Shown here: positions 27,698-37,638 of the stretch, piece after piece
Numbering within the stretch: the first letter of the stretch is position 1
How the letters are laid out: every line of letters begins with the position of its first letter
Source: Clostridia bacterium
GTDB taxonomy: Bacteria > Bacillota > Clostridia > Oscillospirales > Acutalibacteraceae
Length of the DNA stretch: 64,000 nucleotides
Reading direction: 5' to 3'
Assembly (NCBI GenBank): GCA_017618135.1
Contig: JAFZUV010000020.1
Span: 1-64,000 of the forward strand
Translations under genes and position numbers: made by a program
The notes under the pieces: model-generated
Told to the model about the DNA's origin: nothing
Database searches by the model: none
What the model saw: the letters and a program-made list of their open reading frames with translations, nothing else

Positions 27698-27726
27698 ATA
27701 CTATGCTAACCTTGTTAAGGTGTTAA
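27698..27726 (-). promoter_or_regulatory. Putative promoter of the Cys/Gly mini-protein
   Basis: On the minus strand TTAACA (27721-27726) and TAGTAT (27698-27703) are 17 bp apart. A small inverted repeat, ACCTT-3-AAGGT, lies in the spacer (27709-27721) and could be an operator. Confidence 0.42.
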
Positions 27727-27746
27727 TAAAAAAATCAAATTACCTA

Positions 27747-27774
27747 TTGACTTTTACTGACTTTGGTGTATAAT
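27747..27774 (+). promoter_or_regulatory. Promoter of the ctsR heat-shock operon
   Basis: TTGACT (27747-27752), 16-bp spacer and perfect TATAAT (27769-27774). CtsR-type heptads overlap and follow it. Confidence 0.78.
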
Positions 27775-27777
27775 AAA

Positions 27778-27804
27778 GGTCAGGAAAGGTCAAAAAAGGT
27801 GATG
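27778..27804 (+). promoter_or_regulatory. CtsR operator: tandem heptads
   Basis: Three heptads repeat with a period of exactly 10 bp: GGTCAGG, GGTCAAA and GGTGATG, separated by AAA. The middle one is a perfect CtsR half-site. The block starts 4 bp after the -10 box and its third unit merges with the ribosome binding site of ctsR, so repressor binding would block both polymerase and its escape. The known CtsR consensus is a GGTCAAA direct repeat spaced by 3 bp. Confidence 0.8.
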
Positions 27805-27807
27805 AGT

Positions 27808-28260
27808 ATGAGACTTAGCGATTTGATAACTGAAAAGATACTTGAATTACTCGATGGGTCTGAGGAGAGTACTGCGGAAATTCAGCGTAATGAATTTGCG
27901 AATGGCATCGGTTGCGCTCCCAGCCAGATAAACTATGTTTTATCTTCGCGTTTTACGCCTGAACATGGTTTTATAATTGAGAGCAGGCGCGGCGGCGGCG
28001 GCTACATTAAAATCAAAAGAGTAGTTCTTGACGGAACATCGGCAATAATGCACATAATAAATTCCATAGGTGAAGAAATTGATGCGATGAGCGCTCGTAT
28101 ACTAATAGAGAATTGTTTTCAATCGGGCCTTATTGATAAACAGAGTGCGCATCTGATGGATTCGGCAATCTCCAAAAATGTTATGCACACATTGCCGCCG
28201 GAGATACGAAACAGTGTCCGTGCATCAATTATAAAAGAGATGTTGCTTGTTCAACTTTAA
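27808..28260 (+). CDS. ctsR: Heat-shock repressor CtsR
   Basis: CtsR represses clp and other class III heat-shock genes and is inactivated through McsB. The 150-residue protein begins MRLSDLITEKI, with the winged helix in the first half and the beta-wing glycine cluster ESRRGGGGYIKI near residue 65. I chose the ATG at 27808; an ATG two codons earlier is equally readable. It represses its own operon through the heptads directly upstream. Confidence 0.94.
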   Translation: MRLSDLITEKILELLDGSEESTAEIQRNEFANGIGCAPSQINYVLSSRFTPEHGFIIESRRGGGGYIKIKRVVLDGTSAIMHIINSIGEEIDAMSARILIENCFQSGLIDKQSAHLMDSAISKNVMHTLPPEIRNSVRASIIKEMLLVQL

Positions 28261-28279
28261 TTTGAAAGGAAGCGATTGT

Positions 28280-28771
28280 ATGCTTTGTGAAAAATGCGGA
28301 AAGAATATGGCTACAACTCATATTCATTCGGTTGTAAACGGTGTAGCACGAGAGATGTATCTTTGCGATGAATGTGCGGCAAAAGAGGGTATCAGTATGG
28401 CTGACAGCGGCTTTAGCAATATGCTTGCTTCAATGCTCGGTGATACTTTGTCAATTAAAAAACAAGGCGAGCAGACCAGATGTAAGTGCTGCGGAAGCAC
28501 ATTTTCTGATATTGCCGAAAAAGGTGTAGCCGGATGTCCGGAGTGTTATAAGGAGTTTTATAATGAGTTTCTGCCGTATATTAAGCGTGTTCACGGTTCG
28601 GTTAAGCACATAGGGAAAAATATCGGTGCATCCTCCGCAAGCCAACAAGAAGGAAACAAAGTAACTATTGAGAGTTTAAGAGATGAGCTTGCAAAGCTTA
28701 TAAGCGAAGAAAAATTCGAACTGGCGGCAGAGGTACGAGATAAGATTAAGGAAATGGAGGCGCAAAAATGA
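28280..28771 (+). CDS. mcsA: McsA, zinc-finger activator of the arginine kinase McsB
   Basis: A 163-residue protein with CxxC pairs in the family order: CEKCGKN, CDECAAK, CKCCG and CPECY, followed by a C-terminal UVR motif (LRDELAKLISEEKFELAAEVRDKI region). McsA binds and activates McsB and delivers CtsR for inactivation. I chose the ATG at 28280, giving MLCEKCG, with AAAGGAAG upstream. It overlaps mcsB by 4 bp. Confidence 0.94.
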   Translation: MLCEKCGKNMATTHIHSVVNGVAREMYLCDECAAKEGISMADSGFSNMLASMLGDTLSIKKQGEQTRCKCCGSTFSDIAEKGVAGCPECYKEFYNEFLPYIKRVHGSVKHIGKNIGASSASQQEGNKVTIESLRDELAKLISEEKFELAAEVRDKIKEMEAQK

Positions 28772-29772
28772 GTTGTTGGTATAACAATACCGCACCGGAC
28801 GGGGATATAGCCGTAAGCACAAGAATCAGGCTTGCCAGAAACATCAACGGATTTCCGTTTCCCGCGCGTATCAGTGATGAACAACGGCAACAAGTAAACC
28901 TTATAATCAGGAAAGCTATTAAAAACAAAGATTTTGCGCCATACAGTCTTAAGTATATCGATATGAAAGATGTACCGCAAAATGAAAGGCTTTCAATGCT
29001 CGAACGGCATATTGCGAGCCGTGAATTTGTATCAAACTCCGATAATAAGGCAATCATTCTTTCAGAGGACGAAACAATAAGCATAATGATTGGTGAAGAA
29101 GACCATATACGGATTCAGGTAATTCTTCCCGGACTCCAGCTTGAAAAAGCTTATGAAATAGCTGATAATATTGATAATGTGTTGTGCAGTAACCTCGATA
29201 TTGCATTTGATGATAATCTTGGCTTTATTACCGAGTGTCCTACAAATTTGGGTACGGGACTTCGAGCATCTGTAATGTTTCATTTGCCCGTCAGTGAAAG
29301 TTACGGTGATATCTTAAACCTTACTAAATCTGTCAATAAGGTTGGGTTTACTGTTCGTGGTATGTATGGCGAAGGCTCAAATGCCGCCGGCTCGCTTTAT
29401 CAGATATCAAATCAAATAACTCTTGGAGTAAGTGAGAAAAACGCCATTGATAACTTACGGGTGATTTCAGAGCAAATAATAAATAAAGAGAGAAAACTGC
29501 AAAATAATCTTAACAAAATAAATACTGAAGATATTTGTATGCGCGCCCTTGGCACCTTAAAATATGCCAGGAAGCTTTCAAGTACCGAGTTGATTGAGCT
29601 GATAGGAAGGGTTAAACTGGGAATTAACACAGGTGCGATAAGTGAGGATATAAATCCCATTAAATTACTTATTGAGGGTCAACCGTATATGTTGATGAAA
29701 ACTTACGGAAATATGACAGAGGATGAGCGTGATATTTCGCGTGCGGAAATGGTGCGGAATGCGCTCAATTAA
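28768..29772 (+). CDS. mcsB: Protein arginine kinase McsB
   Basis: Phosphorylates arginine residues, marking proteins for ClpCP degradation and releasing CtsR from DNA. The 334-residue protein shows the guanidino-kinase motifs STRIRLARNINGFPF near residue 15, the ATP-contacting EDHIRIQ near 112, the segment GFITECPTNLGTGLRAS near 145 with the conserved cysteine, and RGMYGEGS near 190. It has the complete active-site set of the bacterial McsB family. Confidence 0.95.
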   Translation: MSCWYNNTAPDGDIAVSTRIRLARNINGFPFPARISDEQRQQVNLIIRKAIKNKDFAPYSLKYIDMKDVPQNERLSMLERHIASREFVSNSDNKAIILSEDETISIMIGEEDHIRIQVILPGLQLEKAYEIADNIDNVLCSNLDIAFDDNLGFITECPTNLGTGLRASVMFHLPVSESYGDILNLTKSVNKVGFTVRGMYGEGSNAAGSLYQISNQITLGVSEKNAIDNLRVISEQIINKERKLQNNLNKINTEDICMRALGTLKYARKLSSTELIELIGRVKLGINTGAISEDINPIKLLIEGQPYMLMKTYGNMTEDERDISRAEMVRNALN

Positions 29773-29784
29773 GGAGGTATTCTT

Positions 29785-32250
29785 ATGAGATATAATTTTT
29801 CAGGATTTACCGAAAAGGCAAATGAAGCCTTAAATCAGGCAATAAATTCCGCTCAGGTTTTAGGACATACCTATGTTGGCAGTGAACATCTGCTTTTAGG
29901 TCTTTTGCGTGTAGGAAGCGGAGTCGCGGCGGCGGTGCTTAATGAGAGTGGCGTTACCGCTGAAAATATTGAAGATGAAATGCGGAAAAACATTGGCGTT
30001 GGCACGCCAACGAGACTCTCGCCTGACTATTTTACACCCAGGGCAAAGAAGGTAATTGAGACTGCAATAGCGGGTTGTGCCTCCACCGGTAAGAAGTTTG
30101 TGGGAACTGAGCATATTTTGATAGCAATACTAAGTGAAGGGGAGAGCTTCGCCATTAAGTTTTTAAGCGAACTTGGCATTGATATACAGTCATTAACCGC
30201 AAAAGCACTGAATGAGGCGGGTATCAGTGTAGAAGATATGAATGAAAACGCGCGGGATAATGATTTCGATTATCCTGTTTCACAGAGTAAAAGCAATAAA
30301 AAAGGCGGATTGAATAAATATGGTATCGACCTTACCGAACAGGCAAAAAAAGAAAAACTTGATCCGGTAATCGGCAGAGAAGAAGAAATAGAACGAGTTA
30401 TACAGATATTATGTCGAAGGACGAAAAATAACCCTTGTTTGATAGGCGAACCGGGCGTTGGCAAAACAGCGGTTGTAGAGGGCTTAGCTCAAAAAATTGC
30501 GTCTGGTGATGTACCTGAAATACTTGTTGGAAAGCACGTGTTCTCACTGGATCTTACCGGTATGATTGCGGGAACAAAATATAGAGGCGATTTTGAAGAG
30601 CGGATAAAGTCGGTTATTAATGAAGTGAAAAAGTCTTCTGATATTATATTATTTATTGATGAAGTACACACAATTATTGGCGCAGGCTCCGCGGAGGGGT
30701 CGACCGATGCGGCAAATATATTAAAACCTTCTCTTGCGCGTGGCGATTTTCAGGTTATTGGTGCTACTACAATCGTTGAGTATCGAAAAAACATTGAAAA
30801 GGATTCAGCTCTTGAGCGTCGCTTCCAACCGGTTATCGTATCGGAACCGAGCGAGGATGATGCAATATTGATACTTCGCGGCTTAAAGGATAAATATGAG
30901 GCCCACCACAAGGTGAATATAACCGACGAGGCAGTCTGTGCCGCGGTAAAGCTTTCCGCAAGATATATAAATGACAGGTTTTTGCCCGATAAGGCTATTG
31001 ACCTCATTGACGAGGCGGCATCTAAGGTGAGACTCTCCGCATTGGCGGCACCTGATGACCTCAAAGAACTGGAGAAAAAATTAATTGCTCTTCAGGCGGA
31101 AAAAGAGGATGCGATAAAATCTCAGGAATTTGAGAGAGCCGCGAATGTCAGAGATGAAATCAATGAAATAACAAAAGAATTAGCTGACAAAAAAGAAAAA
31201 TGGCATGCAAAAAACGCACACACCTCCGGCGAAGTTACCGCAGAAACCATTGCGGAAATAGTATCGTCCTGGACCGGTGTTCCGGTATCGCAATTAACTG
31301 AGGAGGAGAGCGAAAGGCTTCTGCACCTTGAGGATGAATTGCATAATCGACTCATAGGACAGAACGAGGCGGTAAATGCTGTTGCGAAAGCTATACGGCG
31401 CGGAAGGGTCGGGCTTAAGGATCCTAAAAGACCTATTGGTTCATTTATCTTCTTAGGACCTACGGGCGTAGGCAAAACAGAGCTTTGCAAAGCTTTGGCG
31501 CAGGCCATGTTCGGCAGTGAGAGTATGATGATAAGGCTTGATATGTCCGAGTATATGGAAAAGCATACCGTATCAAGGCTTATTGGTTCACCTCCGGGTT
31601 ATATCGGCTTTGACGAGGGCGGTCAGCTTACTGAAAAGGTTCGAAGAAATCCCTACTCAGTTGTCCTTTTTGATGAAATCGAAAAAGCACATCCGGATGT
31701 TTTTAACATACTTCTTCAAATTCTTGAGGACGGCATTCTTACCGATTCCCAGGGGCGCAAGGTTGATTTTAAAAACACGGTTATAATTATGACCTCTAAT
31801 ATCGGCGCCCGGCTTATAACTGAGAAAAAGGTTAGCTTTGGCTTTGGCGACAGCTCTGCCGATAACGGTGATAAGGCTGACATTAAAGAAAAGGTATTAG
31901 GTGAGCTTAAAAATGCCTTTAGACCTGAGTTTTTAAATCGCGTCGATGATATTATCGTATTTTCAAGATTAAGCAAAGATGAGATTAAGACAATAGCTTC
32001 TAAAATGCTTGAAAATCTTAATGTTCGTCTCGGCAATCTCAATATTAAGGCTCATTTTACCGATACGCTGATTGATAAGCTTTCTGAAAAGGGATTTGAC
32101 GATACCTATGGTGCAAGACCACTTCGTCGGGAAATACAAAACGATATTGAGGATAGATTAAGTGAAAAAATACTTGACGGAAGTATAAAAAACGGCGATA
32201 CTGTTTTATGTGATTTTAAAGATGGTGAATTTACATTCACAAATGAATAA
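29785..32250 (+). CDS. clpC: Clp ATPase ClpC
   Basis: Hsp100 unfoldase that feeds proteins into ClpP. The 821-residue protein has two N-terminal Clp repeats (about 1-145), a first AAA+ module with GEPGVGKT near residue 221, and a UVR motif near 445 ([12 protein letters not shown]) for McsB or McsA contact. The second AAA+ module has GPTGVGKT near 557. It is last of the canonical ctsR-mcsA-mcsB-clpC set, but htpG follows 14 bp later. Confidence 0.96.
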   Translation: MRYNFSGFTEKANEALNQAINSAQVLGHTYVGSEHLLLGLLRVGSGVAAAVLNESGVTAENIEDEMRKNIGVGTPTRLSPDYFTPRAKKVIETAIAGCASTGKKFVGTEHILIAILSEGESFAIKFLSELGIDIQSLTAKALNEAGISVEDMNENARDNDFDYPVSQSKSNKKGGLNKYGIDLTEQAKKEKLDPVIGREEEIERVIQILCRRTKNNPCLIGEPGVGKTAVVEGLAQKIASGDVPEILVGKHVFSLDLTGMIAGTKYRGDFEERIKSVINEVKKSSDIILFIDEVHTIIGAGSAEGSTDAANILKPSLARGDFQVIGATTIVEYRKNIEKDSALERRFQPVIVSEPSEDDAILILRGLKDKYEAHHKVNITDEAVCAAVKLSARYINDRFLPDKAIDLIDEAASKVRLSALAAPDDLKELEKKLIALQAEKEDAIKSQEFERAANVRDEINEITKELADKKEKWHAKNAHTSGEVTAETIAEIVSSWTGVPVSQLTEEESERLLHLEDELHNRLIGQNEAVNAVAKAIRRGRVGLKDPKRPIGSFIFLGPTGVGKTELCKALAQAMFGSESMMIRLDMSEYMEKHTVSRLIGSPPGYIGFDEGGQLTEKVRRNPYSVVLFDEIEKAHPDVFNILLQILEDGILTDSQGRKVDFKNTVIIMTSNIGARLITEKKVSFGFGDSSADNGDKADIKEKVLGELKNAFRPEFLNRVDDIIVFSRLSKDEIKTIASKMLENLNVRLGNLNIKAHFTDTLIDKLSEKGFDDTYGARPLRREIQNDIEDRLSEKILDGSIKNGDTVLCDFKDGEFTFTNE

Positions 32251-32264
32251 AAGGATGGTAAATT

Positions 32265-34154
32265 ATGCGAACTAAGCAATTTAAATCAGAATCAAAAAAA
32301 CTCATGGATATGATGATAAATTCAATTTATACCCATAAGGAAATCTTTTTGCGTGAGTTAATATCCAATGCGTCAGATGCATTAGATAAGCTGTATTTTA
32401 AGTCTCTTACCGATAATTCCGTGGGGATTTCGGCAGACGAGTTTGTTATTCGTATTGAGCTTGACAAAGAAGCGCGTACACTAAAGGTTATTGATAACGG
32501 TTGCGGTATGACTGAGGAGGAATTAGACAAAAATCTCGGTACCATAGCAAAAAGCGGTTCTTTTAATTTTAAAAACGATAACGAAAAGGCCGAAAATGTT
32601 GATATAATCGGTCAGTTCGGCGTGGGTTTTTATTCGGCATTTATGGTAAGTGATGAAGTGACTGTGGAATCTAAAGCTTTTGGTTCTGATTCTGCTTTTT
32701 GCTGGAAATCAAAAGGTGCTGACGGTTATACCATAGAGCCTTGCGATAAGGATACGGTAGGAACCGTTGTCACTCTCAAAATAAGGGAGTCAACCGACGA
32801 TGAAAACTACGATGAATTTTTAGACCAGTACAGAATAAGCGCGCTTGTTCGCAAGTATTCAGATTATATTCGTCATCCTATAAAGATGCAATTCACCACC
32901 AAAAAGCCGGTTGAAGGCAAAGAGGGTGAGTTTGAAGATGTCACTGAAGATAGAACGCTTAATAGTATGATACCTCTTTGGAAAAAGGATAAAAAGGATA
33001 TTAAGCCGGAAGACTACAATAGCTTTTATAGGGAAAAATTCTATGATTTTAATGACCCTATTAAAGTTATACATACTAAAACCGAAGGTCAGGCAACCTT
33101 TAATGCCTTGTTGTTTATTCCGGAAAAACCGCCGTTTGATTACTATACAAAAGAGTTTGAAAAGGGACTTCAGCTTTATTCCCGCGGTGTTCTTATCATG
33201 GATAAATGTGCCGACCTTTTACCCGATTATTTCAGCTTTGTAAAAGGTATAGTTGACAGCGAGGACTTATCTCTGAATATTTCTCGTGAGGTACTTCAGC
33301 ACGACGCACAATTAAAGCTTATTGCAAAAACTGTTGAAAGGAAAATCAAAAGCGAGCTTGAAAAAATGCTTAAGAATGAGCGTGAGACTTATGAAAAGTT
33401 CTTTAATTCTTTCGGCGTGCAGCTTAAATTCGGTGCATATGACGGATATGGCGCTAATAAAGAAAATCTTAAGGATTTGCTTCTTTTTGTATCAAGCAGG
33501 GAGAATAAGTTTGTATCTCTTAAAGAGTATACCGAGCGTATGCCTGAGAGTCAAAATGCCATTTACTACGCTTGCGGTGAAACAAGAGAAAAAATTGATG
33601 TTCTTCCGCAGACCGAAACGGTGAAGGCAAAAGGCTATGAGCTTTTGTATCTAACCGATAATGTGGATGAATTTGCGCTTAAGATGCTCGGTGAGTACGA
33701 CGGAAAGAAGTTTATAAACGTCTGCGACAATGATTTTGATTTAGCGGATGAGGACGAAAAAAAGGAACTGAAAGAGCAAAACGAATCGTCTAAGGATATG
33801 CTTACAGCTATGAAAGACGAACTTAAAGAAAAGGTAAACGAGGTTCGCTTTACCGGTAAACTCGGCAGTCACCCGGTATGCCTTACAAGCGAGGGAGGAA
33901 TATCGCTTGAAATGGAAAAGGTACTTAACTCAATGCCGGGGGCTAAAGAAAATGCCGTTAAGGCTACTTTGGTGCTTGAAATTAACGGCACACATCCTGT
34001 AACAGAGAGGCTTAAGACTTTGTATAAAAACGATAAGGATACATTTAACAAGTATACAAGGCTTTTGTACGACGAAGCGTGCCTTATTTCCGGAAAAGGA
34101 CTCGATAATGCTCTTGAACATTCCAATCTCGTCTGCGAGCTGATGACAAAATAA
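32265..34154 (+). CDS. htpG: Hsp90 chaperone HtpG
   Basis: A 629-residue Hsp90-family ATPase. The Bergerat fold carries ELISNASDALDK near residue 33, DNGCGM near 78 and GQFGVGFYSAFM near 118, followed by the middle and C-terminal dimer domains. It lies 14 bp after clpC with GGATGG as ribosome site and no promoter between, so it is probably under CtsR control as the fifth gene of the operon. A strong terminator follows. Confidence 0.96.
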   Translation: MRTKQFKSESKKLMDMMINSIYTHKEIFLRELISNASDALDKLYFKSLTDNSVGISADEFVIRIELDKEARTLKVIDNGCGMTEEELDKNLGTIAKSGSFNFKNDNEKAENVDIIGQFGVGFYSAFMVSDEVTVESKAFGSDSAFCWKSKGADGYTIEPCDKDTVGTVVTLKIRESTDDENYDEFLDQYRISALVRKYSDYIRHPIKMQFTTKKPVEGKEGEFEDVTEDRTLNSMIPLWKKDKKDIKPEDYNSFYREKFYDFNDPIKVIHTKTEGQATFNALLFIPEKPPFDYYTKEFEKGLQLYSRGVLIMDKCADLLPDYFSFVKGIVDSEDLSLNISREVLQHDAQLKLIAKTVERKIKSELEKMLKNERETYEKFFNSFGVQLKFGAYDGYGANKENLKDLLLFVSSRENKFVSLKEYTERMPESQNAIYYACGETREKIDVLPQTETVKAKGYELLYLTDNVDEFALKMLGEYDGKKFINVCDNDFDLADEDEKKELKEQNESSKDMLTAMKDELKEKVNEVRFTGKLGSHPVCLTSEGGISLEMEKVLNSMPGAKENAVKATLVLEINGTHPVTERLKTLYKNDKDTFNKYTRLLYDEACLISGKGLDNALEHSNLVCELMTK

Positions 34155-34159
34155 TTGAC

Positions 34160-34200
34160 AAAAAATAAGCTCCTGTCTTTACGGCAGGAGCTTATTTTTT
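34160..34200. terminator. Bidirectional terminator after htpG
   Basis: A long stem (AAAAAATAAGCTCCTG paired with its complement) with T-runs on both strands. It ends the heat-shock operon on the plus strand and the tmcAL unit on the minus strand. Confidence 0.88.
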
Positions 34201-34213
34201 GTCTTTATTGTTC

Positions 34214-35140
34214 TTATAAGCTTTCCAGCATTTTATCTATCGCTTCATCGCTTGAGAAATCCAAATTATCAAACTTATACAGCGACCAGTTTTCGGTGTG
34301 ATATATTTCACCGTTTGGCGCTACTGTTTCAATGGGTCCGAGTGTTTCAATTTCAATAAACTTATCGCAATTATATGTTTCAAATGAACAGCCGTTGTCA
34401 AAATACGATTTTTTATCGTGGAATGTGTCAAACTGTTTTTTGAAAACCTCGCCGTTTACAAAATAGTAAGAAATGCCTTTTTTCAAATCAAAGCCGAGCT
34501 TTAGCGGTCTTTCTTCCGCGGTGTTTTCAACAACGGCATATTTATTGCTTAGTTCATATCTATAATCCTTAATATCACTGTAAGGCCAAACAGATATGAC
34601 CCGATTGGGAAGCAGAACGGTATCATCGGTGTTCATAGGTAGTACAAGCGTACCGCCGGTGGTAGAAACAGAAAGCGCCCATATTGAACAGTCACGGGAT
34701 TTATCACTGATATTTTTAAGCGACATTTTTACTTGCATATTTGCGCAGTCATTACTCATAATGATTTCAAGTTTCTTCTCAAAACCGGCTTTTTCACTGG
34801 CATTACATGTGAAAATTGCGCCGCAATCGGTTTTTATATATGAAACAGGCACATCGTCAGGAGTATATGTAAGCGGCCATTCCTCAGGAGCCGCCCAAAT
34901 TCTGTGACCGCCTAAGTTTTCCCACTTTTTACCGATTCCAAACAGTTCTTCATATGATTTGTCCGTTCTGCCGCCTAAAAGCTCGCGGTTATCACACATA
35001 ATATTCTGACCGTCGATAAATCCAAAATATATTATTCTCGGTCCGACATCCAGCGTCACTACCGCGCGTATTGTACCGTTTTCAATCTCAAGAGCGCGGC
35101 CGTAATCCTTGTAAGCGTCAAGTTCTTTAAAGCTTATCAT
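34214..35140 (-). CDS. Galactose-mutarotase-like fold protein (DUF4380-like)
   Basis: A 308-residue cytosolic protein with no signal peptide. Sequence features such as GPRIIYFGF near residue 33, GGHRIWAAPEEWP near 96 and WALSVSTTGGTLVLPM near 152 suggest the aldose-1-epimerase-like beta-sandwich seen in DUF4380-type proteins. I cannot see clear catalytic residues of a true mutarotase, so the substrate is open. It overlaps tmcAL by 4 bp (stop/start ATGA) and must be cotranscribed with it. A sugar-related role is an inference. Confidence 0.65.
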   Translation of the reverse strand: MISFKELDAYKDYGRALEIENGTIRAVVTLDVGPRIIYFGFIDGQNIMCDNRELLGGRTDKSYEELFGIGKKWENLGGHRIWAAPEEWPLTYTPDDVPVSYIKTDCGAIFTCNASEKAGFEKKLEIIMSNDCANMQVKMSLKNISDKSRDCSIWALSVSTTGGTLVLPMNTDDTVLLPNRVISVWPYSDIKDYRYELSNKYAVVENTAEERPLKLGFDLKKGISYYFVNGEVFKKQFDTFHDKKSYFDNGCSFETYNCDKFIEIETLGPIETVAPNGEIYHTENWSLYKFDNLDFSSDEAIDKMLESL

Positions 35141-36309
35141 ATTAAATCCTCCGTTTTCAAAAACTTTCGTTTGTATTCAAGTCCCGCCTCCAGCGGAGCT
35201 TTAAGTGTAAGAGTAAAAACATCCGTAGCGCGGCATTCGGTATCAAAAACCTTTTCGGCGTCACTACCAAGCGCCTTAATTTGCGAGGGTTTTGTCAAAA
35301 CATCATATACTACGCCTTTTGTCAGAGTATCAAGGCCTGTATTACTTGCGCCTAACAAGCGCACATAAGGCGGAGTTTTCATAAAGAATGAATTGTCAAA
35401 GCCTAAAAACGCCGACAGTATAAGCCTCCGAATACGAGCGTGCGTGTATCGCTTGCTTTTTAGCTGAGTTTGTAAATTTTCAAGCGTGGTTGCGGCTCTG
35501 GACGCAAAATAAAGTCGGTTTTCCAGACCTTCACTTAAATCCGGCAGATTTTCAAAATCCTTCGCGCTTTTGCTTCGGAGTGCGGATAGTACCGCGGTGT
35601 TGAGCTTCTCGTTATCGGCAATATCATTTTCGGTTATTATGCCATGAAGAACACTTGGCATAAATCTTTCGGCAAAAGCGATGTTGCCGTCTGTAAGCTC
35701 CTGTCTGATATAAGAAGCAGAAACAAAATCACCGGAAACATACTTGCTGTTATGAGGCGCCCCTTCGCGCTTTATACATTTGAATTTTACAGGCAGGTTA
35801 AGCTTCTTAGCGGCAAGTATATATTCAACACCTAAATTATCGTTTGGATTGTTAAGAATTGAAATATCAGCACCAAGCTCGTGTGCCGCCGCCTCGCGGG
35901 CGGTTGCAAATGTAAGCGCACCGTTGACCTTTTTTGTAAGAGCGGCAAAAAAACTATCCGAGCACAATATATCCGCAACGGACATAATTTTTGAAATATC
36001 ACCGCACTCGCTGCCGAATATTATATCGTCACATCCAAGTCTGTAAAGCTGCCAAACGCCTCCTAAGGCAAAATTCCGCGCCGTCGACATACTCCAGAGA
36101 ACCGGCAGTTCAGCAACAATATCAACGCCGCAAATCAGCGCGCATTTCGTTCTGAATCCCTTTTCAAAAGCCGCGCATTCACCCCGTTGAACAAAATTGC
36201 CGGAGATAACAGCCGCAACGGGTTTACCAATAGCTTTTGCTTCTTTTATCAAGCGCATATGACCATTGTGAAGTGGATTGAATTCGGCAATTATTCCCGT
36301 TATAGCCAA
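35137..36309 (-). CDS. tmcAL: tRNA(Met) cytidine acetate ligase TmcAL
   Basis: Makes N4-acetylcytidine at position 34 of elongator tRNA(Met), using acetate and ATP. The nucleotidyltransferase-like N-terminus has GIIAEFNPLHNGHM with the HxGH-type motif, then VISGNFVQRGE, DIVAELPV and SECGD. Around 390 residues, normal length. I chose TTG at 36309, eight bases after AAAGGTGG; a GTG at 36321 would overlap that ribosome site. It is divergent from ackA, which also handles acetate. Confidence 0.9.
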   Translation of the reverse strand: MAITGIIAEFNPLHNGHMRLIKEAKAIGKPVAAVISGNFVQRGECAAFEKGFRTKCALICGVDIVAELPVLWSMSTARNFALGGVWQLYRLGCDDIIFGSECGDISKIMSVADILCSDSFFAALTKKVNGALTFATAREAAAHELGADISILNNPNDNLGVEYILAAKKLNLPVKFKCIKREGAPHNSKYVSGDFVSASYIRQELTDGNIAFAERFMPSVLHGIITENDIADNEKLNTAVLSALRSKSAKDFENLPDLSEGLENRLYFASRAATTLENLQTQLKSKRYTHARIRRLILSAFLGFDNSFFMKTPPYVRLLGASNTGLDTLTKGVVYDVLTKPSQIKALGSDAEKVFDTECRATDVFTLTLKAPLEAGLEYKRKFLKTEDLI

Positions 36310-36429
36310 AATATGCGCCACCTTTCAAAAAGCACTTGAAAAATAAATGAAAATAAAGTATTATTGACATTAGTGTAATTTTATCACAATTTTACTAAAT
36401 CTACAATATTTATGTTGGGAGTAAGGAAA

Positions 36430-37626
36430 ATGAAAATTTTTGTTGTAAACGCAGGCAGTTCTTCGCTTAAATATCAGCTTATTGATATGGACAATGAAAG
36501 CGTACTTGCTAAGGGACTTTGTGAGCGAATAGGCGTTACCGGCGCTATTTCACACAAGTCAGCTGACGGTAGGGAATATAAGGCTGAAACACCTATGCCC
36601 ACTCACAGTGAGGCGTTTGAAGCGGTAGTATATGCTATGATGAAAAGTGAAGCAAAGGTTATTGATTCTTTTGAAGAAATATCGGCAATCGGTCATCGCA
36701 TAGTACAAGGCGGCGCAATATTTAAGGGTTCTTGTCTTGTTAATGATAAAGTTATTGAACAGATATCTGAGCTTGGCGCAATGGCTCCGCTTCATAATCC
36801 TGCCCATGTTATAGCAATAAAGGCTTGTACAGAAACTTTTGGTAAAAAAATACCGCAAGTTGTCGTATTTGATACATCTTTTCACCAGACAATGCCGCCT
36901 AAAGCTTATATGTATGCTCTGCCTTATGATTATTATAAGCGTCTTGATGTCAGAAAATATGGTGCTCACGGTACATCACACCATTTTGTAAGCGACCGTG
37001 TTGCTTTGCTTGAGAATAAGGATAAGAAGGACATTAAAATTATTACTTGTCATCTTGGCAACGGTTGCTCAATAACTGCAATTAAGGATGGCGCGTGCGT
37101 TGATACTTCAATGGGCTTTACTCCGCTTGACGGTTTTATGATGGGCACGCGTTCCGGATCACTTGATCCTTCGGCGCTTACATATATTGCGGAAAAAGAC
37201 AATTTATCTGCGGCTGATATAAACAGAATTTGCAATAAGGAATCCGGCATGTTAGGTATTTCGGGTGTATCAAACGATAACCGTGATATTGCGGCGGCGG
37301 CCGAGTCGGGAAACAGTAGGGCGGCTTTGGCTATAGAGATGCAGCGTTACCAGATACTCAAATTCATAGGTTCGTATATTGCGGCAATGAACGGTGTGGA
37401 CGCTATTGCTTTCACCGGTGGTATTGGTGAAAATGACCCTGAGCTTCGTGAGTATGTGTGTGATAATCTGAAATATATGGGTGTTGAAATTGACAGGGAA
37501 GCAAACAAGTGTCGCGGAAAAGAAGTTAAGATTTCAACTGCGGCCAGCGGTGTTGATGTGTTTGTAATTCCTACAAACGAGGAGCTTGCAATCGCGCGTG
37601 ATACGCTTAGTATTATTTCAAAATAA
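36430..37626 (+). CDS. ackA: Acetate kinase
   Basis: Converts acetyl phosphate and ADP to acetate and ATP in fermentation. The 398-residue protein starts MKIFVVNAGSSSLKYQLI, has the signature HLGNGCSITAIKDG near residue 208, and ends with the conserved FTGGIGEN region and NEELAIARDT. A consensus TTGACA (36364-36369) lies upstream without a clear -10. No pta is next to it. galK follows 12 bp later. Confidence 0.96.
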   Translation: MKIFVVNAGSSSLKYQLIDMDNESVLAKGLCERIGVTGAISHKSADGREYKAETPMPTHSEAFEAVVYAMMKSEAKVIDSFEEISAIGHRIVQGGAIFKGSCLVNDKVIEQISELGAMAPLHNPAHVIAIKACTETFGKKIPQVVVFDTSFHQTMPPKAYMYALPYDYYKRLDVRKYGAHGTSHHFVSDRVALLENKDKKDIKIITCHLGNGCSITAIKDGACVDTSMGFTPLDGFMMGTRSGSLDPSALTYIAEKDNLSAADINRICNKESGMLGISGVSNDNRDIAAAAESGNSRAALAIEMQRYQILKFIGSYIAAMNGVDAIAFTGGIGENDPELREYVCDNLKYMGVEIDREANKCRGKEVKISTAASGVDVFVIPTNEELAIARDTLSIISK

Positions 37627-37638
37627 AGAGGAAAAACT

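Noticed and set aside
27778..27804. CRISPR-like repeat
   Set aside because: The 10-bp period repeats are operator heptads for CtsR, with no spacers and no cas genes.
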